This document shows positions 8,236 through 17,064 of a stretch of 32,538 bases of DNA, piece after piece. The notes below the pieces were generated by a model. The model searched no databases. It saw nothing but the letters and a program-made list of their open reading frames with translations, and had not been told where the DNA came from. A program made the position numbers and the translations under genes. Source of the stretch: Polaribacter sp. (GTDB lineage Bacteria > Bacteroidota > Bacteroidia > Flavobacteriales > Flavobacteriaceae). The first letter of the stretch is position 1; each line of letters begins with the position of its first letter. Location: positions 1 through 32,538 of the forward strand of contig JAQWIO010000052.1 in the NCBI GenBank assembly GCA_029248845.1. The letters are read 5' to 3'.

Positions 8236-8479
8236 TTAAAGAAAATCATATTTATTCATTTGATATCCATTAAATTTATATTCTCTAAAACTATCTTTTG
8301 CTACTGTTTTACCCAACCTTGGAAATTGATTGTAAATTGCTAAAAGAATTTCTTCATGTAATAACGTCTCTAAACAAAAAAATAACTGACTTTTACTGGC
8401 TAAAAACTGCTCCTTCGTTGTCAATATAATTGGCTTAAGGCTTTGATAAATTAACCTCAAAATAGGGTTCTCTATTCAT
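8236..8479 (-). pseudogene. Truncated, frameshifted copy of the 2OG oxygenase gene
   Basis: The minus-strand frame from 8460 encodes 74 residues that match the N-terminal third of the oxygenase at 6155-6970: LIYQSL ~ LIFKRL, then FREYKFNGYQMNKYDFL ~ IREYKYVAYQMNKYAPL. It ends after the YQMNKY motif, before any iron ligand. An ATG at 8479 overlaps the stop of the upstream GT2 gene and starts MNREPYFEV in another frame; a +1 shift near 8452 joins it to IYQSLKPI. So the copy has both a 5' frameshift and a 3' deletion ending at the convergent GT4 gene. It cannot make an active enzyme and probably marks the ancestral position of the oxygenase downstream of GT2. Confidence 0.78.
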
Positions 8480-9356
8480 TATATCTCTGTTTTAAGAAAC
8501 ACAAATAACTAATTTTCAAGCAATTTAAATAAAAAATAGATGAATATTGGATTGTCTTTTTCTCAAAATAAGTTGAAAATCTCCCTACAATATTTAAAAA
8601 GCCAAATAAGTTTATATAATTTACAATCTTTAATAAATTTCCTTCTTTATTAGAAATGAAATTTTGCTGTTCTAAAAAAATAATATTTTCCATTGCTTGT
8701 TTTGTTTTTAACACAAAGGTAACATCATCATCGAGACCAAGATGATAAACCTCATTTTTAATATGAACAATTTTATAATTTTCAACTTTTAAGTGCAACG
8801 AAAACAATAAATCTTCTCTTCCATATTTTTTTAGTTTTTCTTCAAACCGTATCCTTTTAAAGACCTCTTTAGAAATTAAAAAATTAGAAGTAAAGAAAAA
8901 CTTATACGCCTGTTTTTTTCTCTTCCCTAATTTAATTTCCTCGTAATTTATACCATATTTATAGCGAAGTAATTTTTTGTTTTCATCCGTTTCTATATAT
9001 TTAATACCCCCACAAAAAACAACACTGCTGTTATTTTTAATGGCCTTTAAATAATTCTGAATAAAGTCAGAATCTGTTGGTAAAACATCACTATCTAAAA
9101 ACAGCATCCACTGATATGATGATTTTTTTGATAAATAATTTCGAATTGCACTTCTGCCTATATTCTCTTTTAAAGCGATAAAGCTTCCAAATGCTAGGGT
9201 ATTTATCTCTTGATTAAACTGATTTAATACAGATTTAGAACCATCATCTATACAAATAATTTCGAATAAAATATTTAAATCTAGCAATTGTTTATGAAGC
9301 TCTTTAACTAAAGAAACAGCATTATAATTGTATGTAGGGATAAGAACTGAAAGCAT
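8472..9356 (-). CDS. Glycosyltransferase family 2 (GT-A fold)
   Basis: This is a 294-residue GT-A glycosyltransferase. The opening LSVLIPTYNYNA is the typical first strand of family 2, IICIDDGS holds the UDP-binding aspartates, and the DxD-like metal site is in MLFLDSDVLP. An acceptor-side acidic motif is seen in KKYGREDLLFSLHLK. It probably adds a sugar to a lipid-linked or surface glycan; the hydrophobic C-terminus (YSSIFYLNCLKISYLCFL) could contact the membrane. Its ATG overlaps the ftsE stop codon by one base (TAATG), so the two are translationally coupled. The start of the oxygenase relic overlaps its own stop, indicating an ancestral ftsE-GT2-oxygenase operon. Confidence 0.87.
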   Translation of the reverse strand: MLSVLIPTYNYNAVSLVKELHKQLLDLNILFEIICIDDGSKSVLNQFNQEINTLAFGSFIALKENIGRSAIRNYLSKKSSYQWMLFLDSDVLPTDSDFIQNYLKAIKNNSSVVFCGGIKYIETDENKKLLRYKYGINYEEIKLGKRKKQAYKFFFTSNFLISKEVFKRIRFEEKLKKYGREDLLFSLHLKVENYKIVHIKNEVYHLGLDDDVTFVLKTKQAMENIIFLEQQNFISNKEGNLLKIVNYINLFGFLNIVGRFSTYFEKKTIQYSSIFYLNCLKISYLCFLKQRYNE

Positions 9357-10042
9357 TAGACAAGAGCTTTTTGAGCAACTTCAAAGAGTTCTCCTGCTTC
9401 ACATTTAAGCGTTTTTTGTTTGAATTTTACAAGTAGTTGATAATCATGAGTAGCCATTAAAATAGTTTTTCCCGATTTATGGATTTCATTTAAAAGTTCC
9501 ATAACTTCTAGTGAAGTTTTAGGGTCTAAGTTTCCTGTTGGTTCGTCCGCTAAAATTAATTCTGGATCATTTAATAAAGCTCTCGCTACCGCAACTCTTT
9601 GCTGCTCTCCTCCTGATAGTTCAAACGTTTTTTTGTAGTATTTTGTTTTCATACTAACTTTACTCAAGACCTCCTCAATTTTCAGCTTTATCTGTTGTTT
9701 ATTTTTCCAGCCAGTAGCTTTTAAAACAAATTCTAAATTTTCAAAAACAGTTCTATCATTTAATAATTTAAAATCTTGAAAAACAACTCCTATTTTTCTT
9801 CTTAAAAAAGGAATTTCTTTTTCTTTTAGATTTTTTAAATCAAAATCAACAATATTACCAATACCTCTTTGTAACCTTAAATCTCCATATAGCGTCTTAA
9901 TTAGGCTACTTTTCCCACTACCTGTTTTGCCAATTAAATAGTAAAAATCTCCTTTATTCATTGTTAAATTCACTTTAGACAAGACCAAATTATCTCTTTG
10001 ATAGATGTCGGCATTTTCTAAATATAAAACTGGTTTTTCCAT
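9356..10042 (-). CDS. ftsE: FtsE-like ABC transporter ATP-binding protein
   Basis: This is a 228-residue cytoplasmic ABC ATPase with all motifs intact: Walker A GKTGSGKSS (38-46), Q-loop Gln89 in VVFQD, signature LSGGEQQ (142-148), Walker B LILADE ending at Glu167, and H-loop His199 in MATHD. Size and sequence fit FtsE, which pairs with the membrane protein FtsX to activate cell-wall hydrolases at division. FtsX is not adjacent here, as I would expect in flavobacteria where the two genes are often apart. The stop overlaps the GT2 start (TAATG). A perfect -7 element (TAAGTTTG, 10060-10067 on the minus strand) lies 18 nt upstream. LolD- or MacB-like ATPases are the main alternative, but FtsE fits better. 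Confidence 0.8.
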   Translation of the reverse strand: MEKPVLYLENADIYQRDNLVLSKVNLTMNKGDFYYLIGKTGSGKSSLIKTLYGDLRLQRGIGNIVDFDLKNLKEKEIPFLRRKIGVVFQDFKLLNDRTVFENLEFVLKATGWKNKQQIKLKIEEVLSKVSMKTKYYKKTFELSGGEQQRVAVARALLNDPELILADEPTGNLDPKTSLEVMELLNEIHKSGKTILMATHDYQLLVKFKQKTLKCEAGELFEVAQKALV

Positions 10043-10059
10043 AAAAATAACTTATTTTA

Positions 10060-10067
10060 CAAACTTA
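10060..10067 (-). promoter_or_regulatory. Probable -7 box of the ftsE-GT2 operon
   Basis: TAAGTTTG on the minus strand matches TAnnTTTG perfectly and ends 18 nt before the ftsE ATG. No -33 TTG was found at 17-23 nt. The divergent TPR gene shares this intergenic region. Confidence 0.5.
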
Positions 10068-10203
10068 AAAGTTTCTATCGATTTTATACTATGATTTACA
10101 AACAATTCTTACTTATGAAATGAAATTTTGCTATTTTTATCTACTACAATCAAACAAAATTTTAAAATGTTCGTTATTGATTTTAAGTATCAAAAATAAA
10201 CGA

Positions 10204-13200
10204 ATGAAAGTTGCTTTTTTAATAAAACCTTTTTTAACGTATTTTATTCTACTAATATCTAGCATACACTATAGTCAACAAACTATTGAAGATGCCCATA
10301 TATTAACAAAATATAATGAGGCCCTAAAATTATTTAATACGAAAGCATATGCTGCTGCTCAGAAAAAATTTGTATCAATTATTGATAATGATGTAAATCG
10401 TCCTTCCTTAAAATCTAATGCAAGTTATTATGATGCAATGTGCTCTTTAAGACTCAATAATCCAGAAGGGGATAAAAAAATACTCACTTTTATTGAAGAG
10501 AACCCTAACAGCAATAAAATAAATAAAGCTTTTTTTAATGTTGCGAACTATTACTTTGCAAACAAAAAAGCTGCCCATGCCCTAAAATGGTTCCAAAAAG
10601 TAAATATTGATATTATTTCGATAAAAGATCGGAAAGAACTTAATTTTAAAATGGGCTACGCATTTTTAGTAACAAAAAACTTAAATTTAGCTAAGAAAAA
10701 ATTTCTCCCATTAATCAACGATTCCAAGTATGGGAATGATTCTAGATATTATTACGGCTATATTGCTTACAAATTAGAAGACTATGGCATGGCTGAATCT
10801 ACCTTAAGGGAGATTGCTGATAACGAATCGTATCGTGCAGAAATCTCATATTATTTGTTGGATATTAGTTTTCAATCTGCAAAATTTGAACGTTGTATTA
10901 GTATTGGAAAGAAACTTCTTACTTCAGCTAAAAAAAATGAAAAATCAGATATTTCTAAAATAATTGGAGAAAGCTATTTTAATTTAAAAAAATACAAAGA
11001 AGCAATCCCTTTTTTAAAAGATTATACTGGAAAAAAAGGAAAATGGAACAATACTGACTTTTATCAACTAGGATTTGCATATTACAAACAAAGCGATTTC
11101 GAAAATGCCATTCGCTATTTTAATAAAATTATTGATGAAAAAAATTATGTTTCACAAAATGCTTATTCTTATTTGGGTGAATGCTATCTTAATTTAGATA
11201 AAAAAATAGAAGCTTTAAATGCATTTAAAACTGCTTCTGAAATGGATTTTAATAAAAATATTAAACAAGATGCTGCATTAAATTACGCTAAGTTGAGTTA
11301 TGAAGCTGGAAACCCTTTTAAAAGTGTAGCCGAGGTTTTACAAAATTATTTAAAGGCATATCCAAAATCAAAAGCATCTGAAGAGATTAGTGGGCTAGTA
11401 GTTTCTTCATTCCTTCATCAACAAGATTATATCGGTGCCTTGGAGTTTTTAAATCAGAAAAAATCTAAAAAAAACAGTGCGCTAATTTCTGAAATTTCTT
11501 TATACAGAGGCTCTCAATTATTTAATAATGATCAATTAAAGGAATCACTGCCCTTTTTTATAAAAGCTAAAAAAGCAACAGAAGTCTCAATTAAAGAACG
11601 TGCTCAATATTGGGAAGCTGAAACTTTATACAGATTAAATAAATACCAAGACGCTTTGACTAAATTTAGCAGATTAAAAAATGAATTAAATTCAGAAAAG
11701 GATGTATTTATTTTAATTGACTACCACATAGGGTATAGTAATTTTAATCTCAAAAATTATAAAAAGGCTTCAATTGCTTTCAACAATTTTTTAAAAACCG
11801 ATACTAAAGAAAAAGAACTAAAAAATGACGCTTTGATTCGTCTAGGAGATAGTTATTTTGCAATGAGAAATTATGAAAAAGCGATTAACTCTTATTCTAA
11901 AGTACTTAAAAAAAATGACGCTAACTCAGATTATGCTCAGTATCAAATTGGAATGAGCTATGGGTTTTTAGAAAATAATAAACTAAAAATTGAAGCACTT
12001 AGGTATTTGGTAGCTAATTTTAAGAACTCAAATTTAATGGATGATTCCCTATTTCAACTTGCTTCAACTTATACTATTGTTAAAGAAAATAAAGAAGCAC
12101 ATCTTTCGTATAATCGGTTAATACAAAAATATCCCCACAGTATTTTTATCCCAAAAGCTTGTGTTAGACAAGGGTTGTTATATTATAATGACAATCAAAT
12201 TGAAAAGGCTCTAGAAAAATTCAAGAAAACAACAAGTCAGTTTCCCAATTCTCCTGATGCTCTTGAAGCAGTTGCGAACGCACGAAATATTTATATTGAT
12301 ACGGGTAATCTCAATGAATACATAAATTGGATTAAAACTTTAGATTTTATTAACCTTACCAATTCGGATATTGACAATACTTCTTTTGCTATTGCTGAAA
12401 AAAAATATTTTGAATCTAAAATAGCAGGAGATATTATCAACCCGCTCTTAAAATATATCGAATCTTTTCCTAATGGAATACATCGATTAAAGGCAAATTA
12501 TTATTTGGCTGACATTTTCTATAAAATAAAAAAAATAGACAAAGCTACAATGTATTATAAAATTGTTTTGGCAGAAGAACAAAATGATTTTAGTGAAAAC
12601 TCACTTTTCAAATTATCACAAATATTTCTACAAAAAAAAGAATTTAAAAATGCACTTGCGTATCTAAAAAGATTAGAACAAGAAGCATATGCTACAGAAA
12701 ATATTTTATTCGCTCAACGTAATTTAATGAAAGTATATTATGAAATAGCTAATTATAAAACGGCTCTAAAGTATGCGAGAAAAATACTTTTAAAAGACAA
12801 ATTAGATATTAAATTAGAGTATAATGCTAAAATAATAATTGCACGTGCTTCCTTTAAAATTGAGGACTTTTTTACGGCTGAAGAATATTATATTGAGGTG
12901 GCAAGAAATACTTCTGGTGTGTTAAAAGCTGAAGCTCTTTATTATATTGCATTTTTAAAAAACCGACAAAAAAACTTTACCGAATCTAATAAGGATATTC
13001 AAAATCTAATTGCAAATTATTCTACTCATAAATATTGGGCTGTAAAAAGTTATATCATAATGGGTAAAAATTACTATGGTTTAAAAGATATATATCAAGC
13101 CACTTTTGTATTGGAAAATATCATCAAAAATTTCAAGCAGTTTGAGGATATTGTGGAGGAAGCAGAAAAAGAACTAAAGAAAATTAAAGAAAACGAATCT

Positions 13201-13275
13201 AAAACTAATAATTCTGTTACTCCTTTCAAGAAGAAAGACGAAGATATAAAGGGTTCAAAAAAAAATAAAATTTAA
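10204..13275 (+). CDS. Large periplasmic tetratricopeptide-repeat protein
   Basis: This protein of about 1023 residues is built almost wholly of TPR-like helical hairpins, e.g. AAQKKFVSIIDND, AIRYFNKIIDEKNYVSQNAYSYLGECYLNL, KALEKFKKTTSQFPNSPDALEAVANA. The frame is open from ATG at 10120, but I choose ATG at 10204. It gives a clean signal peptide (KPFLTYFILLISSIHYSQQ), whereas the 28 extra residues would bury it. The C-terminus is lysine rich (KKKDEDIKGSKKNKI). TPR arrays are protein-binding scaffolds, so a periplasmic assembly role is likely. Its stop overlaps the start of the outer-membrane barrel gene by one base (TAATG), implying that the two work together at the outer membrane. The pair seems common in Bacteroidota, but its function is unknown to me. 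Confidence 0.85.
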   Translation: MKVAFLIKPFLTYFILLISSIHYSQQTIEDAHILTKYNEALKLFNTKAYAAAQKKFVSIIDNDVNRPSLKSNASYYDAMCSLRLNNPEGDKKILTFIEENPNSNKINKAFFNVANYYFANKKAAHALKWFQKVNIDIISIKDRKELNFKMGYAFLVTKNLNLAKKKFLPLINDSKYGNDSRYYYGYIAYKLEDYGMAESTLREIADNESYRAEISYYLLDISFQSAKFERCISIGKKLLTSAKKNEKSDISKIIGESYFNLKKYKEAIPFLKDYTGKKGKWNNTDFYQLGFAYYKQSDFENAIRYFNKIIDEKNYVSQNAYSYLGECYLNLDKKIEALNAFKTASEMDFNKNIKQDAALNYAKLSYEAGNPFKSVAEVLQNYLKAYPKSKASEEISGLVVSSFLHQQDYIGALEFLNQKKSKKNSALISEISLYRGSQLFNNDQLKESLPFFIKAKKATEVSIKERAQYWEAETLYRLNKYQDALTKFSRLKNELNSEKDVFILIDYHIGYSNFNLKNYKKASIAFNNFLKTDTKEKELKNDALIRLGDSYFAMRNYEKAINSYSKVLKKNDANSDYAQYQIGMSYGFLENNKLKIEALRYLVANFKNSNLMDDSLFQLASTYTIVKENKEAHLSYNRLIQKYPHSIFIPKACVRQGLLYYNDNQIEKALEKFKKTTSQFPNSPDALEAVANARNIYIDTGNLNEYINWIKTLDFINLTNSDIDNTSFAIAEKKYFESKIAGDIINPLLKYIESFPNGIHRLKANYYLADIFYKIKKIDKATMYYKIVLAEEQNDFSENSLFKLSQIFLQKKEFKNALAYLKRLEQEAYATENILFAQRNLMKVYYEIANYKTALKYARKILLKDKLDIKLEYNAKIIIARASFKIEDFFTAEEYYIEVARNTSGVLKAEALYYIAFLKNRQKNFTESNKDIQNLIANYSTHKYWAVKSYIIMGKNYYGLKDIYQATFVLENIIKNFKQFEDIVEEAEKELKKIKENESKTNNSVTPFKKKDEDIKGSKKNKI

Positions 13276-15005
13276 TGAAAAAAGTCTTCACATTATTTTT
13301 AATATTTTTTTCTTTTTTAAGTTTCATCGCTCAAAAGAAAGAACAAATTAAAGACACTATTAGAACAGAAATTGTAAACGTCATCACCGAATATAACCCT
13401 AAAATTGCCAATGCAAAGAAAATTCAAAAAAACCCAATCATTAAAGTGCTTGAAAAAAATAAAAAGAAAAAATTGAAATACACTATTTCCCCTGCAACTG
13501 TAGTCTCTACTTTTATTCCTAAAAGTGGAGTTGTTAAAGGGATTGATGTTGGCATAAAAGAACGCCTTTATACGAATTATGTAGCCGCTGGTTTTGGAAA
13601 TTACTCCTCTCCTTATTATGAAACTTTTTTACACCAAAATACTCGTTTAAAAAATGAATTTGGTTTAAATACCAAATATATTGCATCTCAAAATAATATT
13701 ACAAACTCTGTATTAAATTCAACTTTTTCAAACTTCAATCTTGGTGCTTTTTACAAAAAACAAGATCGCTATTTCGATTGGAAAGTGAGCTTAAACTCAG
13801 AAAGAAATTTATACAATTGGTATGGCTTACCAGATATTCCTTTGAATAAAGAAACAATTGATTCTATTGACGAAAAACAACTACACAACTATTTTGATTT
13901 GGTAGGAGAATTTAATTTTGAGGATTCCTATTTAGATTGGGGAAAAATAAAAACATCCTACTTTACAGACCGTTTCAAAAGCAATGAACTATTTGTAAAA
14001 TTAGAAACAAAATTAAAACTTCCTTTAACTATCATCAACTCACAATTAAATGATATCTCAGTAAAATCTAGTGTAGAATTTTTAAAAGGTAAATTTAAAA
14101 ATAGTGCTGTAGGTTCTAATAAATATTCGATTACTACAATTGATCTAAACCCTCAATATAAAATAAACTATAAAAAATTCATTCTTGATGCAGGCATGAA
14201 ATTTATTGCTTCTTTAGATTCTAAAAACAATGCAAATAATATTTTCATACTTCCTAATTTCTCTATTCAAAGATCTTTAATAAAAAATCATCTACAGCTT
14301 AATGTAGGGTTTTCAGGTGATTTATACACAAACACGTATAAAGGTTTCACTGAAAAAAACCCATATGTTTCACCAACCCTTTTTATCACTCAAACTCTAG
14401 AAAAATCTAATTTCAATATTGGTTTTAATGGAAAAATAATTAATGACCTGAACTTTCAATTTAGAACCAGTTTTATCACAGAAGAAGACAAACCTTTGTT
14501 TGTCAGAAATGACTCAAGTTATGATGGTACTAATAATTCTATTTTAAATGGGTATGAATACGGAAACTCTTTTAAGGTTTATTATGATGATGTTAAAACC
14601 ACTTCAATATTTTCAGAAATAGAATACGATTATTCAAAAGAAATAACATTTAGCGTTCAAGGAGTTTATCATATTTATACCCCAGAAAACTCCTTAAAAG
14701 CTTGGAATCTACCTAATATAGAAGCATCGTTTTCAGCAAAATATAGGAATCATAACTGGTTTACTAATTCTAATATATTTTATAGTAGTGAAAGACAAGA
14801 TCTTCTTTATAGTGGAACAAATTCATCAGAAACGCTACAATCTTTTGTAGATATTAATGTAAACGGAGGGTATCATTTTAATGATAAGTTCACTCTTTTT
14901 CTAAAACTTAACAATCTTTTAAATACCAATTACCAACGTTTTGCAAATTTTAATACACAAGGTTTTCAAGCTTTAGGTGGTTTTACCTATAAGTTTGATT
15001 TTTAA
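13275..15005 (+). CDS. Outer-membrane beta-barrel protein partnered with the TPR protein
   Basis: This is a 576-residue protein with a signal peptide (MKKVFTLFLIFFSFLSFIAQ) and a lysine-rich periplasmic stretch (about 30-75). A barrel of alternating amphipathic strands follows, ending in the aromatic C-terminal strand GFQALGGFTYKFDF, typical of outer-membrane insertion. The late segment (FTLFLKLNNLLNTNYQRFANF) resembles the last strands of TonB-dependent receptors. However, no plug domain or TonB box is seen and the length is short, so transport by TonB is doubtful. Translation is coupled to the TPR gene. It converges with the trp operon, and no convincing terminator is visible in the 105-nt gap. 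Confidence 0.82.
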   Translation: MKKVFTLFLIFFSFLSFIAQKKEQIKDTIRTEIVNVITEYNPKIANAKKIQKNPIIKVLEKNKKKKLKYTISPATVVSTFIPKSGVVKGIDVGIKERLYTNYVAAGFGNYSSPYYETFLHQNTRLKNEFGLNTKYIASQNNITNSVLNSTFSNFNLGAFYKKQDRYFDWKVSLNSERNLYNWYGLPDIPLNKETIDSIDEKQLHNYFDLVGEFNFEDSYLDWGKIKTSYFTDRFKSNELFVKLETKLKLPLTIINSQLNDISVKSSVEFLKGKFKNSAVGSNKYSITTIDLNPQYKINYKKFILDAGMKFIASLDSKNNANNIFILPNFSIQRSLIKNHLQLNVGFSGDLYTNTYKGFTEKNPYVSPTLFITQTLEKSNFNIGFNGKIINDLNFQFRTSFITEEDKPLFVRNDSSYDGTNNSILNGYEYGNSFKVYYDDVKTTSIFSEIEYDYSKEITFSVQGVYHIYTPENSLKAWNLPNIEASFSAKYRNHNWFTNSNIFYSSERQDLLYSGTNSSETLQSFVDINVNGGYHFNDKFTLFLKLNNLLNTNYQRFANFNTQGFQALGGFTYKFDF

Positions 15006-15110
15006 ATCTATACTATTAAAATTCAATAAATAAGAGCCTCTTTTTAACAAGCAAAAATAGTTGAACATAATTTTAAAACGTATTTACTTTTCACGATTTC
15101 TAAATTATGA

Positions 15111-15875
15111 CTAAATAATTGATTTTATAAAATCATCCATTTTACCAATACCATGATTCCCTAAATTCTTAATAAATGCAGAACCAATAATCGCTCCATT
15201 TGCATATTTACAAGCAGTATTAAAAGTAGATTTATCTGAAATACCAAAACCAATGATCAATTTACTTCTTAAATTCATTGCTTTTATTCTTTTAAAATAA
15301 TCCATTTGAGTATCTGAAATCTCTCCTTTTGCACCAGTTATTGAAGCCGAAGCAACAACGTATATAAAAGATTTTGTATAAGAATCTATTTTATGTATTC
15401 TATTGTCTGAAGTATGAGGTGTGATTAAAAATACATTTGTAATCCCATATTTGTCAAATAGCTCTTGGTAATGATTTTCATATTCTACCATTGGTAAATC
15501 AGGAATTATTAGAGTATCTATTCCACAATCGACCACTTTTTGACAAAATTTATCTTCACCATATTTTAATAACTGATTCAAATATCCCATCAAAACTAAG
15601 GGTGTTTTATTCGTTTCTTTAAGAGTCATTAATTGTTGAAAAACAATGTCTAAATTGATTCCGTTTTCTAATGCTTTGTGACTACTCTCTTGTATTGTTG
15701 GTCCATCTGCCAAAGGGTCTGAGTAGGGTAAACCAACTTCAATAAAGTCGACTCCATTTTTCTCTAACACTGAAATTACTTTAGTGGTATCGTCTAATTT
15801 TGGATATCCACAAGTAAAATAAATAGACAATAAGTTTTTGTCTTTTTTCTGAAATAATTCTTGAATCGAATTCAT
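15111..15875 (-). CDS. trpA: Tryptophan synthase alpha subunit
   Basis: This 254-residue TIM-barrel enzyme cleaves indole-3-glycerol phosphate to indole and glyceraldehyde 3-phosphate; indole is passed to TrpB. The catalytic acids are in place: Glu46 in DFIEVGLP and Asp57 in YSDPLADGPT, with the usual spacing of 11. The phosphate-binding loops SITGAKGEISD and IIGFGISDKSTF are clear. It is the last gene of the operon, 3 nt after trpB. No strong terminator separates it from the convergent barrel gene. Confidence 0.97.
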   Translation of the reverse strand: MNSIQELFQKKDKNLLSIYFTCGYPKLDDTTKVISVLEKNGVDFIEVGLPYSDPLADGPTIQESSHKALENGINLDIVFQQLMTLKETNKTPLVLMGYLNQLLKYGEDKFCQKVVDCGIDTLIIPDLPMVEYENHYQELFDKYGITNVFLITPHTSDNRIHKIDSYTKSFIYVVASASITGAKGEISDTQMDYFKRIKAMNLRSKLIIGFGISDKSTFNTACKYANGAIIGSAFIKNLGNHGIGKMDDFIKSII

Positions 15876-15878
15876 AGC

Positions 15879-17063
15879 CTACTCTTCTAAATGTTTGATA
15901 TAAATTTCTAAATCTTTATCTCCCCTACCCGATAAATTTACTACTACAACTTGATCTTTGGTAAACTTAATTTTTGGTAAAACAGCCAAAGCATGGGCTG
16001 TTTCTAAAGCCGGAATAATTCCTTCTATCTTTGTCAGCTCAAATGCAGCTTCTAGGGCTTCTTTATCTGTTGCATTCATAAAGTTTGCTCTTTTACTTTC
16101 ATACAAGAGAGCATGCAACGGTCCAACTCCAGGATAATCTAGGCCTGCAGAAATAGAATACGGTTCCTTAATTTGCCCATATTCATCTTGCATTAAAATG
16201 GTTTTACTCCCATGAATAATACCAACTTCTCCTAGTTGAGAAGTGGCAGCACTTTCACCAGATTTTACACCCAAACCTGCTGCTTCAACAGCAATTAATT
16301 CTACGTCCTCATCATCTAAATAATGATAAAAAGCTCCTGCGGCATTACTACCTCCACCAACACAAGCAATAATTGTATCAGGATTTTCTTTTCCTGTTTT
16401 CTCTTTTAACTGCCATTTCATTTCTTCGGAAATAATAGCTTGCAGACGTGCAACCATATCTGGATGAGGTGAAGGACCAACAACAGAACCAATTAAATAG
16501 AAGGTTTCTGGATGTTGAATCCAATATCTTATGGCTTCATTTGTTGCATCTTTTAATGTTTTGGAACCACTGGTTGCAGCAACAACTTTTGCTCCCAACA
16601 TTTTCATTCTTGCAACGTTTGGTGCTTGACGAACAATGTCTTTTTCACCCATAAAAACGGTACATTCTAAGCCCATTAAAGCGCAAACAGTTGCTGTTGC
16701 AACTCCATGTTGACCAGCTCCTGTTTCTGCAATAATTTTAGTCTTCCCTAGTTTCTTTGCAATTAAAATTTGACCAACAGTATTGTTTACTTTGTGGGCT
16801 CCTGTATGATTTAAATCTTCACGTTTTAGATAGATAGTGGCTCCATATTTTTCTGATAAACGTTTTGCTAAATACAATGGTGTAGGACGTCCAACATAAT
16901 CTTTTAACAAAGATTTATATTCAATTTGAAATTCTTCAGATTCAATTATTTGAATATAGTTATCTGCTAATTCCTGAACATTTGGGTGTAATAATTCTGG
17001 AATAAATGCACCTCCAAATTGTCCAAAATATCCGTTTTTGTCTGGGTGAAATTTTGATTTCAT
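15879..17063 (-). CDS. trpB: Tryptophan synthase beta subunit
   Basis: This is a 394-residue PLP enzyme that condenses indole with L-serine to tryptophan. The PLP lysine is Lys91 in HTGAHKVNN. The phosphate-binding loop is ACVGGGSNAAGAF, and the substrate loop ETGAGQHGVATA is conserved. The sequence is the standard TrpB1 type that pairs with TrpA. It starts 1 nt after the trpF stop, consistent with coupled translation inside the trp operon. Confidence 0.98.
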   Translation of the reverse strand: MKSKFHPDKNGYFGQFGGAFIPELLHPNVQELADNYIQIIESEEFQIEYKSLLKDYVGRPTPLYLAKRLSEKYGATIYLKREDLNHTGAHKVNNTVGQILIAKKLGKTKIIAETGAGQHGVATATVCALMGLECTVFMGEKDIVRQAPNVARMKMLGAKVVAATSGSKTLKDATNEAIRYWIQHPETFYLIGSVVGPSPHPDMVARLQAIISEEMKWQLKEKTGKENPDTIIACVGGGSNAAGAFYHYLDDEDVELIAVEAAGLGVKSGESAATSQLGEVGIIHGSKTILMQDEYGQIKEPYSISAGLDYPGVGPLHALLYESKRANFMNATDKEALEAAFELTKIEGIIPALETAHALAVLPKIKFTKDQVVVVNLSGRGDKDLEIYIKHLEE

Positions 17064-17064
17064 T

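Noticed and set aside
15006..15110. Terminator between the barrel gene and trpA
   Set aside because: The only candidate (AAGAG/CTCTT) has a loop too small to form a stable hairpin.
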